A DNA stretch of 64,000 nucleotides. Origin: Shewanella livingstonensis (lineage in GTDB: Bacteria > Pseudomonadota > Gammaproteobacteria > Enterobacterales > Shewanellaceae). Position numbers and translations under genes: made by a program. This document shows positions 45,726 through 55,484 of the stretch, piece after piece. Position 1 is the stretch's first letter; the number at the start of each line of letters is the position of its first letter. The stretch is taken from contig NZ_CP034015.1 in NCBI RefSeq assembly GCF_003855395.1, forward strand, positions 3,730,001-3,794,000. The letters run 5' to 3'. The notes below the pieces were generated by a model. That model had not been told where the DNA came from. It saw only the letters and a program-made list of their open reading frames with translations, and did not search any database.

Positions 45726-46802
45726 TTAAACTTTAGATGAAATTTCATTTAATTTATTCGACAAGACTTTTAAAGTTCGACATGAATTATATCTATTTAA
45801 AACAGTGTTTCTAGACTGATTAGACATCATTCCAAAACTCAACTTATCCATTAAAATATATTTTTTCATACACCTAACAAAATCAGAAGGATCTTTAAAA
45901 ATGAAACCATTCTCACCACTGGATATGTACTCCCTAAATGCTGGGATATCTATACACATAGCAATACCACCAGTAGACATAAATTCCAACGGAACTAAAC
46001 CCAAACTCTCGTATTCTGATGTTTGAATTAGGATATCATTCTCTTTATAAATTTGACGGAGTTGCTTCTGAGATGCTAATTCAAGGTACTTGACATTGTA
46101 GCCTTTAAGCTCTTTTTTCAATGTAATACTTAAGGGGCCAGATCCAACAACAGTAACTTCAACAAATTGAGAGTATTCTGGGCATTCGTGGTAAAAACTT
46201 TTAATGCAGTCAGACATAAGTAGTGGACGTTTAACAGGAACTAATCTAGCAACAAATAATATTTTACATGTTCTAGTAACTCTCGATTTAAAGTTAAAAA
46301 AATCACAGTCAACACCTCCTGAAGGTGTGATTATCACTTTATCTTCTTTAAGTTTATATGTCTTAGATATTAAATTAAAAAAACTATTTGACGGCAGAAC
46401 AACTAATTCAGACTTGGAAATAACATTATTATTAATAATTTCTTTTAGTTTAAAAAAATACTTAGACCTCTGCGACTGATTAATTAAATCACCGCCATGG
46501 AAATGAGCAATAATTTTAAACTTACGAAAAAGCTTTATAAATAAAACAGGTAGCCCTGTATGCGAAGGAAAATGAAGATAAACACAGGATGGCTTATACT
46601 TAATTATGGAGTAGATAATATTAATATAAAAATTGATATATCCGATTAATTTAAAAAAACGTTTATTTTCTATTTTAGATATTGCCACGATTTTACAATC
46701 GTGACCATTATCTATTAATCCTTCAGTTATTTTTTGTACGAAAGTTCCATAAAAAGGAAATTCTTTACTCGGATACATATTACTTACGACAAGGATGCTC
46801 AT
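45726..46802 (-). CDS. Glycosyltransferase family 4
   Basis: 358 aa from the ATG at 46802, with GGAG eight bases upstream. GT4 landmarks: 'MYPSKEFPFYGTFVQKI' N-terminal domain, 'FHGGDLI', 'ITPSGGVDCDFFN', 'LFVARLVPVKRP' and 'LIQTSEYESLGLVPLEFMSTGG' (E-x7-E motif) in the second Rossmann domain. Retaining sugar transferase of the cytoplasmic face of the membrane, adding one residue of the repeat unit. Its start overlaps the end of wzy by 23 bp. Codons are very AT-rich. Confidence 0.88.
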   Translation of the reverse strand: MSILVVSNMYPSKEFPFYGTFVQKITEGLIDNGHDCKIVAISKIENKRFFKLIGYINFYINIIYSIIKYKPSCVYLHFPSHTGLPVLFIKLFRKFKIIAHFHGGDLINQSQRSKYFFKLKEIINNNVISKSELVVLPSNSFFNLISKTYKLKEDKVIITPSGGVDCDFFNFKSRVTRTCKILFVARLVPVKRPLLMSDCIKSFYHECPEYSQFVEVTVVGSGPLSITLKKELKGYNVKYLELASQKQLRQIYKENDILIQTSEYESLGLVPLEFMSTGGIAMCIDIPAFREYISSGENGFIFKDPSDFVRCMKKYILMDKLSFGMMSNQSRNTVLNRYNSCRTLKVLSNKLNEISSKV

Positions 46803-48069
46803 CAAGCGCTCCAACTACATTTATATTATTAGCATTAGGAATTGTAGACATTGCTATGAGTAAGCTCCAAGAAATACTAAGCATACCTGAAGTCCAAACA
46901 TGACCTGCAATAAAAGCAAAAATAAGAAGTGAAAAATTAACAACAAGAGCGGCTGCGCCAAAAGGGTTATTTAGATTTTTAATTGAATAAGCAAGTGTGC
47001 ATATTGAAAAAACTACCATAACAATAACAGCTAGAACACCATAAAGATTGTATACATCAATAGGATCTATTTCAAGAAGATATTTACCTATACTTTTATC
47101 TACGAAAGTAGAACCGTAACCGAAGAAGGATATAGCCCAACCATTACTATCATTAAAGTGCTCAAATAATTGTGTAACCCAAACATCTCGTCCTGAAAAT
47201 ATTAAACGTAATAATCCCCCATTAGAGAAATTGTATATTATCTTACCAATAGCTGGAATTGAAGATAAACTATCTACTAGATTAACCACACCAAGTGCAA
47301 TTAAACTTATAACGACTAAGAAAAATATTATAAATTTACTTGTAAAAATCTTTTTCCTCTGGGAAATGACTAGTAAAGCAAAGGGTAGAAGTACAGAAAA
47401 GACAATACCAGATTTAGTTCCAATTGAAAATCCAATTAAAACAACCAGTATTGAATAAATAAAATATACTTTTTTAGTTCTAAAATTAAGTATAGTTTGA
47501 AGCTTAAAGGAGCTTAGTACTATAAAAAGGGCGCTTAATTCATTACCAGCAAAGAAATAACCTTTAAAACCAACTTGGGAGCTAGCATATGTAGAAAATC
47601 CGAAACCTAAATATCCAGAAAGAACATTGATTACAACAACCCAAAAACCCAAATTAAGACAAAGGTAAGCGTTCTTATTAAATGACGAACGCCCCGTATT
47701 TTTTAACTCAATAAAAAAAAGAGTAAATAATATAATTGAAAAAAATTTAAGGCCAATTGTCATCTCATAAGTTAAAGCATCTTTTCCGAAAAACAAAAAT
47801 TTAAAATAAGAAACAAATAAAATATAATATAGGAATGAGATTAAAAAGATGAAAGAAACAAAGTTAGCCCTCATGATCACAATCATACACAGTACAATAA
47901 GTATCGATTTATATAAAAGTGAAATTTTAAGGTCTACACCTACTTGCAGAGAAAAGAAACCTGATAAAAAATCAAGTAAAACCGAGGGAATAATAATAAA
48001 CCAGCACACACTGCTCAGTGATACTTTATATTTCCTTTTTTCAGCACAACTAATATTATTTTTAACCAA
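46780..48069 (-). CDS. wzy: O-antigen polymerase Wzy (putative)
   Basis: 429 aa with about 11-12 hydrophobic helices spread over the whole length and a large polar periplasmic loop near residues 275-345 ('GGLLRLIFSGRDVWVTQLFEHFNDSNGWAISFFGYGSTFVDKSIG'), the usual Wzy shape. Wzy proteins are too variable for a firm sequence match; the assignment rests on topology and on position between glycosyltransferases with a Wzx present. It would join repeat units in the periplasm. Confidence 0.8.
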   Translation of the reverse strand: MVKNNISCAEKRKYKVSLSSVCWFIIIPSVLLDFLSGFFSLQVGVDLKISLLYKSILIVLCMIVIMRANFVSFIFLISFLYYILFVSYFKFLFFGKDALTYEMTIGLKFFSIILFTLFFIELKNTGRSSFNKNAYLCLNLGFWVVVINVLSGYLGFGFSTYASSQVGFKGYFFAGNELSALFIVLSSFKLQTILNFRTKKVYFIYSILVVLIGFSIGTKSGIVFSVLLPFALLVISQRKKIFTSKFIIFFLVVISLIALGVVNLVDSLSSIPAIGKIIYNFSNGGLLRLIFSGRDVWVTQLFEHFNDSNGWAISFFGYGSTFVDKSIGKYLLEIDPIDVYNLYGVLAVIVMVVFSICTLAYSIKNLNNPFGAAALVVNFSLLIFAFIAGHVWTSGMLSISWSLLIAMSTIPNANNINVVGALDEHPCRK

Positions 48070-48139
48070 CTATCGCACCTATAGGAATTAAGACTCGTAG
48101 ATAATAATAGTAATAATTGAAGTCAGTATTTTATTACCG

Positions 48140-49201
48140 TCAATCATTAGGAAAAATAAGCAATGCATCCCAATGTTTTTTTATTGTATTAAAATCGTAA
48201 CGAGTTGCCAACGTCAAAGCATTCTCGGAGTAATATTGAAAATTATTCTCGATAAGTTTGATTGCATTATGGAAATTTTTTTCGTCCCAAGTCTTATCAA
48301 TTATAACGCCATTATTTGTTACAATATCAGGAACAGAAGCATATGTATTCCTAATTATTATTGGCAAACCTCTTGACATAGCTTCGATCAGCGTAATCCC
48401 ATACCCTTCACTTTCACTATTCATAACAAATATACTATGATCATCTAATACATTTTTCACTTTACTAACTGGACCGTTTATAGTCACATTTTGTAAGTTG
48501 GTAGCAAGATTCACTAATAACGCTTTGTCTGGTCCATCACCGTAAACATTCAAATGATAGTCAGGCAAAGAAGACATAGCATTTATAACAAGGTCTATTC
48601 TTTTTATAGCGTTATCATATCGCGCAATGATCACAATCTTCTTATTATTTTTAACTTTAGGATGGTCAATAATTTTAATAGGTGACATATGTCTGATGCA
48701 ATGCAACCGCGAGTCTTCGAGTAAAAGAGCTTTTTTTAATATCGTTTTCTCAAAACTTGATAAGCAAATAACATCATAATACGAAGTTATTATCTTTAGT
48801 AATTTTATGTCATTATTTATTAATAATTTATTGTTTAGTAGAACATCTTTGTGCGTATGCTGCACGATAAACTTAGGAGATTTTACCTGCATAAATATGG
48901 GAATAAAATGGTCAAAATGTAAATTAACTATTAACACATCATATTTTAAGTCTAGTGCACTTATTCTATTAGATAGAAATCGGCGAGCTATTTTTTTAGA
49001 AATACAAAATAACAATGAGAAAAGAAAATACCCTAACCACTTATGTTTAAAAATATAGTAAATATTATTTACATTTTTCTTTTTAAAGCGATCATAACTT
49101 ACTAGAAACATTGTTTCTGGATACATTTTTTGTATATTTTTAGAAAAAGTCTCTATTCCCCCAATGCCATTTGGGTCAGTGCCAACTATAAGTACTTTCA
49201 T
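48140..49201 (-). CDS. Glycosyltransferase family 4
   Basis: 353 aa. Opening 'VLIVGTDPNGIGGIETFSKNI' (donor-fold glycine-rich loop), 'IIARYDNAIKRIDLVINAM', 'LNVYGDGPDKALL', and 'FVMNSESEGYGITLIEAMSRGLPII' (ExxxxGxxLxEA motif) identify GT4. One of three or more sugar transferases of the serotype block. Followed by wzy, preceded by the pyruvyl-transferase-like gene (26 bp). Confidence 0.9.
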   Translation of the reverse strand: MKVLIVGTDPNGIGGIETFSKNIQKMYPETMFLVSYDRFKKKNVNNIYYIFKHKWLGYFLFSLLFCISKKIARRFLSNRISALDLKYDVLIVNLHFDHFIPIFMQVKSPKFIVQHTHKDVLLNNKLLINNDIKLLKIITSYYDVICLSSFEKTILKKALLLEDSRLHCIRHMSPIKIIDHPKVKNNKKIVIIARYDNAIKRIDLVINAMSSLPDYHLNVYGDGPDKALLVNLATNLQNVTINGPVSKVKNVLDDHSIFVMNSESEGYGITLIEAMSRGLPIIIRNTYASVPDIVTNNGVIIDKTWDEKNFHNAIKLIENNFQYYSENALTLATRYDFNTIKKHWDALLIFPND

Positions 49202-49227
49202 TATTCACCAATAAATATTGAGTTGAT

Positions 49228-50832
49228 TCAGCAAACATTGTGCAAAAATTTTTGCATTTGCTTTTTTACTCTCACAATTTCCGCTTCATCTATGTGCTTT
49301 TCAGAACATAGTGAAATCAAAGTAGCTACACTCTCTGTGCAATCAGGAGTATATGACATGAAATCTTTAGCTAATGTACCAAGGTGATAGTCATCAAATT
49401 TGAAACCGTCACCTAAAACACGGTCTGAGACTTTAATCCACTTATTAGGAATTAAATATGAGTCAGAAGCAATTAGTCCATGTAAGGAGGACGAAATAAT
49501 ATTTTCACATGATAATAGGTCATCAATAAATTCCTCATGTCCTTGTTGAACGTTAATAATTTTTATACCTAATTTTTTGCAGTGCAAAGTAAAATCAGAG
49601 TTTTTTTCTGTATAATGTGGTATAAATCCAATATTAAATTTCTTATCTATTTTTGGTTTGTAGTAATCACTGATGAGCAGACCCAAGTCACCATATGACT
49701 CTGGTACATATAAACCTAATTCAATTAACCTCTTTCGTGTATTTGGCCCTCTTACAAATAGAATATCACCAATATTATTTTTATTCACAATAGCATTGTT
49801 TGATATTAAACCTGCGCCGTATATATTTACTTTTATATTTTTAGGGATAAATTGAATGATACTTCCTATAGGTAAAATCACATCCCCAAAACTAATACGA
49901 TTAAGTTTAACAATTTTTTTATTAGTAGCTTTAGAAAGGATAAAATAATTTATGTCATCCCCCCAATTCATGTGTACTGGGTATTTTGATGTAAAAAAAG
50001 AAAATAATACATCTTCTTTCTTCAAATATTTGTGATTTATGAGATTGATAATATCTTTTAGATAGTAGCCAACTGTGCCAATAATATCATTTTTTAAGTA
50101 TTTTAGAATACCTATGTTTTGCAACACTGCTTTCAAAATAAGAATGTTGAGTTTATTAGGAACTTTTTTAGATTTAAGTTTTGAAAATAACTTAATAAAA
50201 TCAACTAACTTTTGAAATTGTTTACCTTTCAAAAGTTTTTCTTCTTCAATCAAAATTAAATCTGATTTTAATATATGTAGTATATTTGAAGACGTGACAT
50301 CATACATATTTATTTCGTGATAAACGTTAACGACCTTCTTTCGATTAGAAACTAGCGACACTTCACCAGCAACAAAAGCTCTAGCTAATATTATTTTTTC
50401 AAAAGTAGCTACATCACATTCAGTAAGTATATCAAACGATTCGAATACTTGCTTTTTAAGCATAAAACTCGTATTGATTAAAATTGGAAGTCGAGCCTCT
50501 ACATAAGTATCTATAGATACATACATTTCATCTTTAATATAATTATCAACATACAAAGCACCTACTGCACGCTCTTTTGATGAAATACTGTTAAGCATGT
50601 TAATAATATCTAATTCATAGCCAACCCTAGTAATAACAATAGTGTCAGAACTCGCTTTTTCGACAAATTCATTTATACTTGAAACTTCATTTATTGTATT
50701 AATAGGATCTTTATAAAAATAATTATTATGCAGCACCATTATTTGATCACATTGCGATGAATAGCTATTAATAGCGTTAATAACTTTGTTTTGTTCATTA
50801 GTTTCACTAATTAACAGTAGTGATACAGACAT
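49228..50832 (-). CDS. Fusion: GT2-like N-terminal region + polysaccharide pyruvyl transferase domain
   Basis: 534 aa from the ATG at 50832 (GGGAG upstream). Residues 1-200 resemble a GT2-like domain (SLLLISETNEQNKVINAI..., 'IVITRVGYELDIIN'), but the DxD-type donor motif is weak. Residues 300-530 are the polysaccharide pyruvyl transferase fold: 'HMNWGDDINYFIL', 'GAGLISNNAIVNKNNIGDILFVRGPNTR', 'GDLGLLISDYY', 'ENIISSSLHGLIASDSYLIPNKWI'. In this family the enzyme moves a pyruvyl ketal onto sugars. Single-domain proteins of ~300 residues are usual, so the fusion is unusual. Confidence 0.75.
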   Translation of the reverse strand: MSVSLLLISETNEQNKVINAINSYSSQCDQIMVLHNNYFYKDPINTINEVSSINEFVEKASSDTIVITRVGYELDIINMLNSISSKERAVGALYVDNYIKDEMYVSIDTYVEARLPILINTSFMLKKQVFESFDILTECDVATFEKIILARAFVAGEVSLVSNRKKVVNVYHEINMYDVTSSNILHILKSDLILIEEEKLLKGKQFQKLVDFIKLFSKLKSKKVPNKLNILILKAVLQNIGILKYLKNDIIGTVGYYLKDIINLINHKYLKKEDVLFSFFTSKYPVHMNWGDDINYFILSKATNKKIVKLNRISFGDVILPIGSIIQFIPKNIKVNIYGAGLISNNAIVNKNNIGDILFVRGPNTRKRLIELGLYVPESYGDLGLLISDYYKPKIDKKFNIGFIPHYTEKNSDFTLHCKKLGIKIINVQQGHEEFIDDLLSCENIISSSLHGLIASDSYLIPNKWIKVSDRVLGDGFKFDDYHLGTLAKDFMSYTPDCTESVATLISLCSEKHIDEAEIVRVKKQMQKFLHNVC

Positions 50833-50990
50833 TGAAACTCCCACTTAAATACCTTGCGATGTAACATTAGATGTCAATAATCACCGAATGTACTGGATAT
50901 AATATTAACAAAGAACATTACTAAATAAACTATAGTAATTTTATCACCACAATAACAAATTTAGATAACATTAATATTTCTAAAAATTAA

Positions 50991-52430
50991 TCAACTGTTC
51001 GACTTTAATTTTTTAATCATATCCAATGTTAATCTTAGTGATTTAAATTTAAAGATATATGATAAAATAATATATAAAAATAAAGAGAAAATACCTATTA
51101 CTATTAAATCAAGAGCACTACTTAAATTTAAATAAATTTGTAAATACCAAACGTTTAAAGCAATAATTGTAGAAAGAAGTAAGCTAGGCAAAAAATCACG
51201 TACTTGTTGAAATAAATTATAATCAATCAATTTATTTGATAAATATACACTTGGATAATAATTTAGAATTTGACTACATATTTGACCAACTAATATAGCC
51301 AACACACCATACTCATAAGTAAAGTATAAAGTTAAAAAACCAGTTGTTTTTTTAATAATTTCTAAATATAAGTACCAATCCGTTTTCCCTTTAATTTTTA
51401 TTATGTTTAAGTTTACAGAAATAATGGGAATAGCAAGACAGGATAAACACATCAATTGTAAATATGGAACTGCAGGTAACCACTGTTCAGGCAGTACAAC
51501 CTTAAAAATCAATTCAGATAGAGCAACAAAGATCAACAGAACTGGGTAAAAAACAAATGTCATCACTTGGATTATTTTTTGAAAAGCTATTTTTAATCGC
51601 TCTGGTTCATTTTGAATCGAAGATAATGCAGGAAATGTTACAGATTGAATTGAAGTAATTAATTGACTGATAATAAGCTCCTTAATCCTATCAGCAAAAA
51701 AATAAAGACCAGCTAAGCTGACAGTAAACATTTTTGCGATTAACATCACAAAAATATTCTTGTAGATAGTATCTAAAATACTAGAAAGAAACAATTTGTA
51801 ACCATAGGTATACATTTCAATAAACGATACTTTATCAAAAGTCAAACTAGGTCGCCAAGAGGTTTTTACCCATAAGAAAATCGATATAAACAGGGAAGAT
51901 ATTAATGTCTGAGAAATCAAAGACCATACACCAAGTCCTACATAAGCTAGGATAACAGCGCTTAAACCTGATAACATAGTAGCAGGTACATTGGCTTTCA
52001 ATAATGTTTTGAAATCTATTTCTTTCGTAAATATTGCACTAGGAACAACTTGAAATGCATTAAATATTATCGAAATTGAAGCGACACGTAATAATAATAT
52101 AAGCCTTTCTTCACCATAAAATGAAGCTACGTAGGGCGCAGAAACGAATAGTACAGAATATGCTAAAATAGCAAAAATAAAATTTGCGTAAAATGCAGTG
52201 TTAATATCTAGATTAGTAAGATCAACTTTTCTAATTATGGCTTGCTTAAAGCCAGACTCCATTAAGGCACTACCCAATGCCAAAAATAGAGATATCATCG
52301 CTACTAACCCATAATCTTCAGGAGTAAGGAAATAAGCGAGTAGCAAGGTAACGAATACAGATATACCCCGTCGACTAAGTTGTTCCAGAAAATTCCAGAA
52401 AAATCCAATAATTGATTTTTTACTTAACAT
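50991..52430 (-). CDS. wzx: O-antigen flippase Wzx (MOP superfamily)
   Basis: 479 aa, about 12-14 helices. The N-terminal 'FFWNFLEQLSRRGISVFVTLLLAYFLTPEDYGLVAMISLF' and the repeated Gly/Pro-containing helices are typical of polysaccharide transporters of the Polysacc_synt family. It flips undecaprenyl-linked repeat units across the inner membrane. The start overlaps the end of the GT2 gene by 11 bp. Confidence 0.93.
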   Translation of the reverse strand: MLSKKSIIGFFWNFLEQLSRRGISVFVTLLLAYFLTPEDYGLVAMISLFLALGSALMESGFKQAIIRKVDLTNLDINTAFYANFIFAILAYSVLFVSAPYVASFYGEERLILLLRVASISIIFNAFQVVPSAIFTKEIDFKTLLKANVPATMLSGLSAVILAYVGLGVWSLISQTLISSLFISIFLWVKTSWRPSLTFDKVSFIEMYTYGYKLFLSSILDTIYKNIFVMLIAKMFTVSLAGLYFFADRIKELIISQLITSIQSVTFPALSSIQNEPERLKIAFQKIIQVMTFVFYPVLLIFVALSELIFKVVLPEQWLPAVPYLQLMCLSCLAIPIISVNLNIIKIKGKTDWYLYLEIIKKTTGFLTLYFTYEYGVLAILVGQICSQILNYYPSVYLSNKLIDYNLFQQVRDFLPSLLLSTIIALNVWYLQIYLNLSSALDLIVIGIFSLFLYIILSYIFKFKSLRLTLDMIKKLKSNS

Positions 52431-53367
52431 AACGGATTACACTACTTATAATTTTAAAAAATATAAACTTAATTTTAGTAACCCAGTTGAACTTATAATT
52501 AGCAAGCTTTATTAATTCATTCTTTTGTTGATTCGTAAGCCGTCTATTTCTGATGACTTTTTCAGTTCTTTTAATTAAAACTTGATCATAAATAACTTTA
52601 TATTCAAAGTTCATAATTTCATTTAACTTGCGATTTCTTTTAATAAAGCTCTTATAATCCGTTATTAGTGCATCTGAAGATTGAGTAATTGATGAACTCC
52701 ATGATCCTTCATGCATCGTTCTATATACACACATTCTGTCTGGTAAATAAACTGCTTTAGATTTATATGCACCTAATATTTGAATAGTTGAGTGCCACAT
52801 ACTTTCTGAGAAAAAGTCAGGGTATTTATTAAACCATTCAAGATATAGATATTTTCTTGTAAAAATCGAAGCCATTGGCATAAACCCCCCACTGCACCTC
52901 AGTATATCTTCAAACGATTTTGTGGTAATATCTTCTCCATAAAATCCATATTCATCATCTTGAATAACATTATTTGTGTGCAAAGATAAAGCCGGGTGAA
53001 AAACCAAATTCACATCCTTAAATTCAATTAAATAATCTAATTGTTTCTGTAATTTAAAATCATCAATCCAGTAATCATCACCTTCACAGCAAGCTATAAA
53101 TTCGCCAGTAGCCGCGCTAATTAAATTATAGTATGCTGTTTTACCTTCACTATAAATATTTCTTTCCGGATATACTAATTTAAAAACCTCAGGAAACTTT
53201 TTAACATAATCACCAATAAGAGCTCTTGACTTATCTGTAGAGCAGTCATCAAATATAACAATCTCTAAGTTGAAACTACCTTTTTGAGATAAGAAAGAAT
53301 CAATAGATTTATTTAAATACTTCTCATGATTGAAAATTAAACAACAGATACTTATTGTAGGTTTCAT
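52420..53367 (-). CDS. Glycosyltransferase family 2
   Basis: 315 aa. 'ISICCLIFNHEKYLNKSIDSFLSQKGSFNLEIVIFDDCSTDKSRALI' is the GT-A nucleotide domain, 'FIACCEGDDYWIDDFKLQKQLDYL' holds the DxD (E-G-D-D) metal site, and a helix-rich tail follows. An inverting transferase for the repeat unit. The acyltransferase gene ends 6 bp upstream and wzx follows with an overlap. Confidence 0.92.
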   Translation of the reverse strand: MKPTISICCLIFNHEKYLNKSIDSFLSQKGSFNLEIVIFDDCSTDKSRALIGDYVKKFPEVFKLVYPERNIYSEGKTAYYNLISAATGEFIACCEGDDYWIDDFKLQKQLDYLIEFKDVNLVFHPALSLHTNNVIQDDEYGFYGEDITTKSFEDILRCSGGFMPMASIFTRKYLYLEWFNKYPDFFSESMWHSTIQILGAYKSKAVYLPDRMCVYRTMHEGSWSSSITQSSDALITDYKSFIKRNRKLNEIMNFEYKVIYDQVLIKRTEKVIRNRRLTNQQKNELIKLANYKFNWVTKIKFIFFKIISSVIRYVK

Positions 53368-53373
53368 ATAAAA

Positions 53374-53931
53374 TCAATTTACCAATTTATGTTCTAGAGA
53401 TATTAAGTTTTTACTTCTAGGTTTTATTCTTTTCACGGGAACACCAGCATAAACAAAATAACCAAAACAACTTTTGTTTACTAAACTAAGTGCACCTATT
53501 GCAGCTCCGTCTCCAATTGTTACACCAGGTAAAACTACTGTACCGCAACCTAAAACAACATGCTTACCAATAGATACGTCTTCATGATGTACATTTGTAA
53601 ACTCTTCCGGCACCATAGGATTAGTCATATATTCACCACTATAGTCATCACTTGAACTATATATAGCGACTTTAGAGGATAAATTACTATAATCTTTTAA
53701 AGTTATTTTAGCCGCTCCAATCAGTGAACAATAGACCGCAATATGTATATAACTACCAATCTCGATACCACCTTTACCAGCAGAAAGTACCGAAAAATCG
53801 TCAATCCGTACATTATCACCAATTATAATTTTATCTGTTCTATAAAAACTTGCTTTGTCCGAGATGTTCACATTCTCACCTACGGATTTAAAGCCCATTC
53901 TTAGTAACTGATCTCTTGTTAGAATTGCCAT
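53374..53931 (-). CDS. Left-handed beta-helix acyltransferase (sugar acetyltransferase)
   Basis: 185 aa, hexapeptide repeats throughout (IIIGDNVRIDDFSVLSAG, 'IEIGSYIHIAVYCSLIG', 'VSIGKHVVLGCGTVVLPGVTIGDGAAIGALSLVNKS') with an inserted loop bearing His (NVHHEDV). Such trimers acetylate or acylate sugar hydroxyl or amino groups. Immediately downstream of a VioA-like aminotransferase before the IS insertion, so N-acylation of the 4-amino sugar (as VioB) is the likely role; O-acetylation is the alternative. Confidence 0.85.
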   Translation of the reverse strand: MAILTRDQLLRMGFKSVGENVNISDKASFYRTDKIIIGDNVRIDDFSVLSAGKGGIEIGSYIHIAVYCSLIGAAKITLKDYSNLSSKVAIYSSSDDYSGEYMTNPMVPEEFTNVHHEDVSIGKHVVLGCGTVVLPGVTIGDGAAIGALSLVNKSCFGYFVYAGVPVKRIKPRSKNLISLEHKLVN

Positions 53932-53944
53932 ATAGTCTATTAAC

Positions 53945-55479
53945 CTGTCTCTTGATCAGATCTCATAAGCTCTCGCCATCAGCAATCATTTCTTTCGCGA
54001 CTCGGTAGCCTACAACATGAGACTGTAATGTACTCCAACCTTCCCAAACCGCCGTCCAGCTTGCGATCCCTGTTCGTTTGGTATCGGTGAAACCACCCAG
54101 CTTTGCGATTGATTGATACGCCCATTTCAGACTCGGCGCTCCTTTATCTTTATGCCCTCTAGGCTTATTAAACCGCATTAGCACCTTCCATTCATCTTCT
54201 TCGAGCACCGTGTCACAGCGTTGAGCCTCCACTGCTTTGGCCTCCTCAAGCAGCCCTTTTTTACGTAAATAATAAGGGAGGGTGATGGCTTCTCTGAGTT
54301 GCAGTAAACGGACGCCGATAAAAGCTAAGATTGAAACCGCTCTTTCTAAATTCTTAGGCTCTGTCATTCTTTGGCGCTCAGCTCCTGCACCCGTTTTCCA
54401 TGCTTTATGAAAATCTTCAATTCGCCATCTTGCTGTGTAAATATCAATAATATGAAGTGCTTGAATTAACGTATCGATTGGCTCTGTTGTTAATAGCACC
54501 CAGCGCAACGGCTCAGTAACGCTTTTTGATGTTTTTTCTTGAGCGTACACCACGTTTACTGGCTGAGTCTCACCTTTCGTTTTGAACGTAACCTGTGCCA
54601 CTTTAATTGTTAGCTTGGCTTTTCTTGCCACGCGGTTTACAGGCTTCCCTTTACTATTTTTTGTCCCTTTCTGGGCGATATCGATAGTGTATTCACCCAG
54701 TTCGGCTTGTGATTCAAGATGTTCAAATAACGTAGCGTCAGTCTCTATCAGCGTTCTAGAATGTTTCGCTCGAACAACGAAACGTTCATTATGCTGCTGT
54801 TTATCTTGAATATAACTCAGTATGTCTGCTTCTCTATCACACACTGAAATGACACGTGACATGATGTCTCCCAAGCGTTGACGGCAGAAATAGGATGCTT
54901 CTGACCACTTACCACTTTCTTTTTCGTCAGCATCTTCAGGATTATTAGGACGAAGCCAGTATTCTTGATGAATGAGCCCGATAGTCTGAGTCGTGAAGCT
55001 GTCTAATAGCAGGGTTGAATGAACCCACCAACCACGTGATTTATCTGTCGTCGTCCCCAGTTTTCCAAGCTCTTCTGCTACTTGATGTTTGTAACTCAAC
55101 GCAGTGGTGTCATCAATGGCTAATATCTCAGCATAGGGCTGGGCAAGCTCTGCAGTATGTTGAAAACCAGAAGCTCTGATCACTTCTGGAGAAATGTTGT
55201 CATTACGGATCAATCGATAAGCCCCTTCAATTTTAGCTTCATTACCTCGACATGATAAAGCGATCGACTTACCGCTACAACGCGCCATGTCGGCAGCGAC
55301 TTCGATGACACGGTCAGTGCGACGCGAGTCACCAAATGAACCGTTTTTAAAGTGATTGTATGACCATTGCTCTGGGTTGAAAATTGACATCATTAATCTG
55401 CAAGTTGATTGAGTTACCAGATCTGATCATCGATTTGTCACAAAGTTCATTTTGCTTCAGATTTGTGTAGAAGAGTCAG
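53945..55479 (-). mobile_element. Tn5/IS50-like IS4-family insertion sequence, intact
   Basis: Left end CTGTCTCTTGATCAGATCT (53945-53963) is identical to the 19-bp inside end of IS50/Tn5. The right end, read inward, is CTGACTCTTCTACACAAAT (55479-55461), two mismatches from the Tn5 outside end. Length ~1.54 kb, like IS50. Flanks repeat GTCTATTAAC (53935-53944 and 55480-55489), a 9-10 bp duplication. The element sits exactly between the stop of the VioA-like gene and the start of the acyltransferase. Confidence 0.95.
53963..55393 (-). CDS. tnp: IS4-family (IS50/Tn5-like) DDE transposase
   Basis: 476 aa, the same length as Tn5 transposase, and colinear with it: 'EILAIDDTTALSYKHQVAEELGKLG' (first catalytic Asp), 'VISVCDREADIL' (second Asp), and 'WRIEDFHKAWKTGAGAERQRM' (YREK-type region with catalytic Glu). 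The N-terminal DNA-contact region and the C-terminal dimerisation part (GGFTDTKRTGIASWTAVWEGW) are complete, so the element should be able to move. GATC sites near the start (about 55420-55430) resemble the Dam-controlled promoter set of IS50. Confidence 0.95.
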   Translation of the reverse strand: MMSIFNPEQWSYNHFKNGSFGDSRRTDRVIEVAADMARCSGKSIALSCRGNEAKIEGAYRLIRNDNISPEVIRASGFQHTAELAQPYAEILAIDDTTALSYKHQVAEELGKLGTTTDKSRGWWVHSTLLLDSFTTQTIGLIHQEYWLRPNNPEDADEKESGKWSEASYFCRQRLGDIMSRVISVCDREADILSYIQDKQQHNERFVVRAKHSRTLIETDATLFEHLESQAELGEYTIDIAQKGTKNSKGKPVNRVARKAKLTIKVAQVTFKTKGETQPVNVVYAQEKTSKSVTEPLRWVLLTTEPIDTLIQALHIIDIYTARWRIEDFHKAWKTGAGAERQRMTEPKNLERAVSILAFIGVRLLQLREAITLPYYLRKKGLLEEAKAVEAQRCDTVLEEDEWKVLMRFNKPRGHKDKGAPSLKWAYQSIAKLGGFTDTKRTGIASWTAVWEGWSTLQSHVVGYRVAKEMIADGESL

Positions 55480-55484
55480 GTCTA

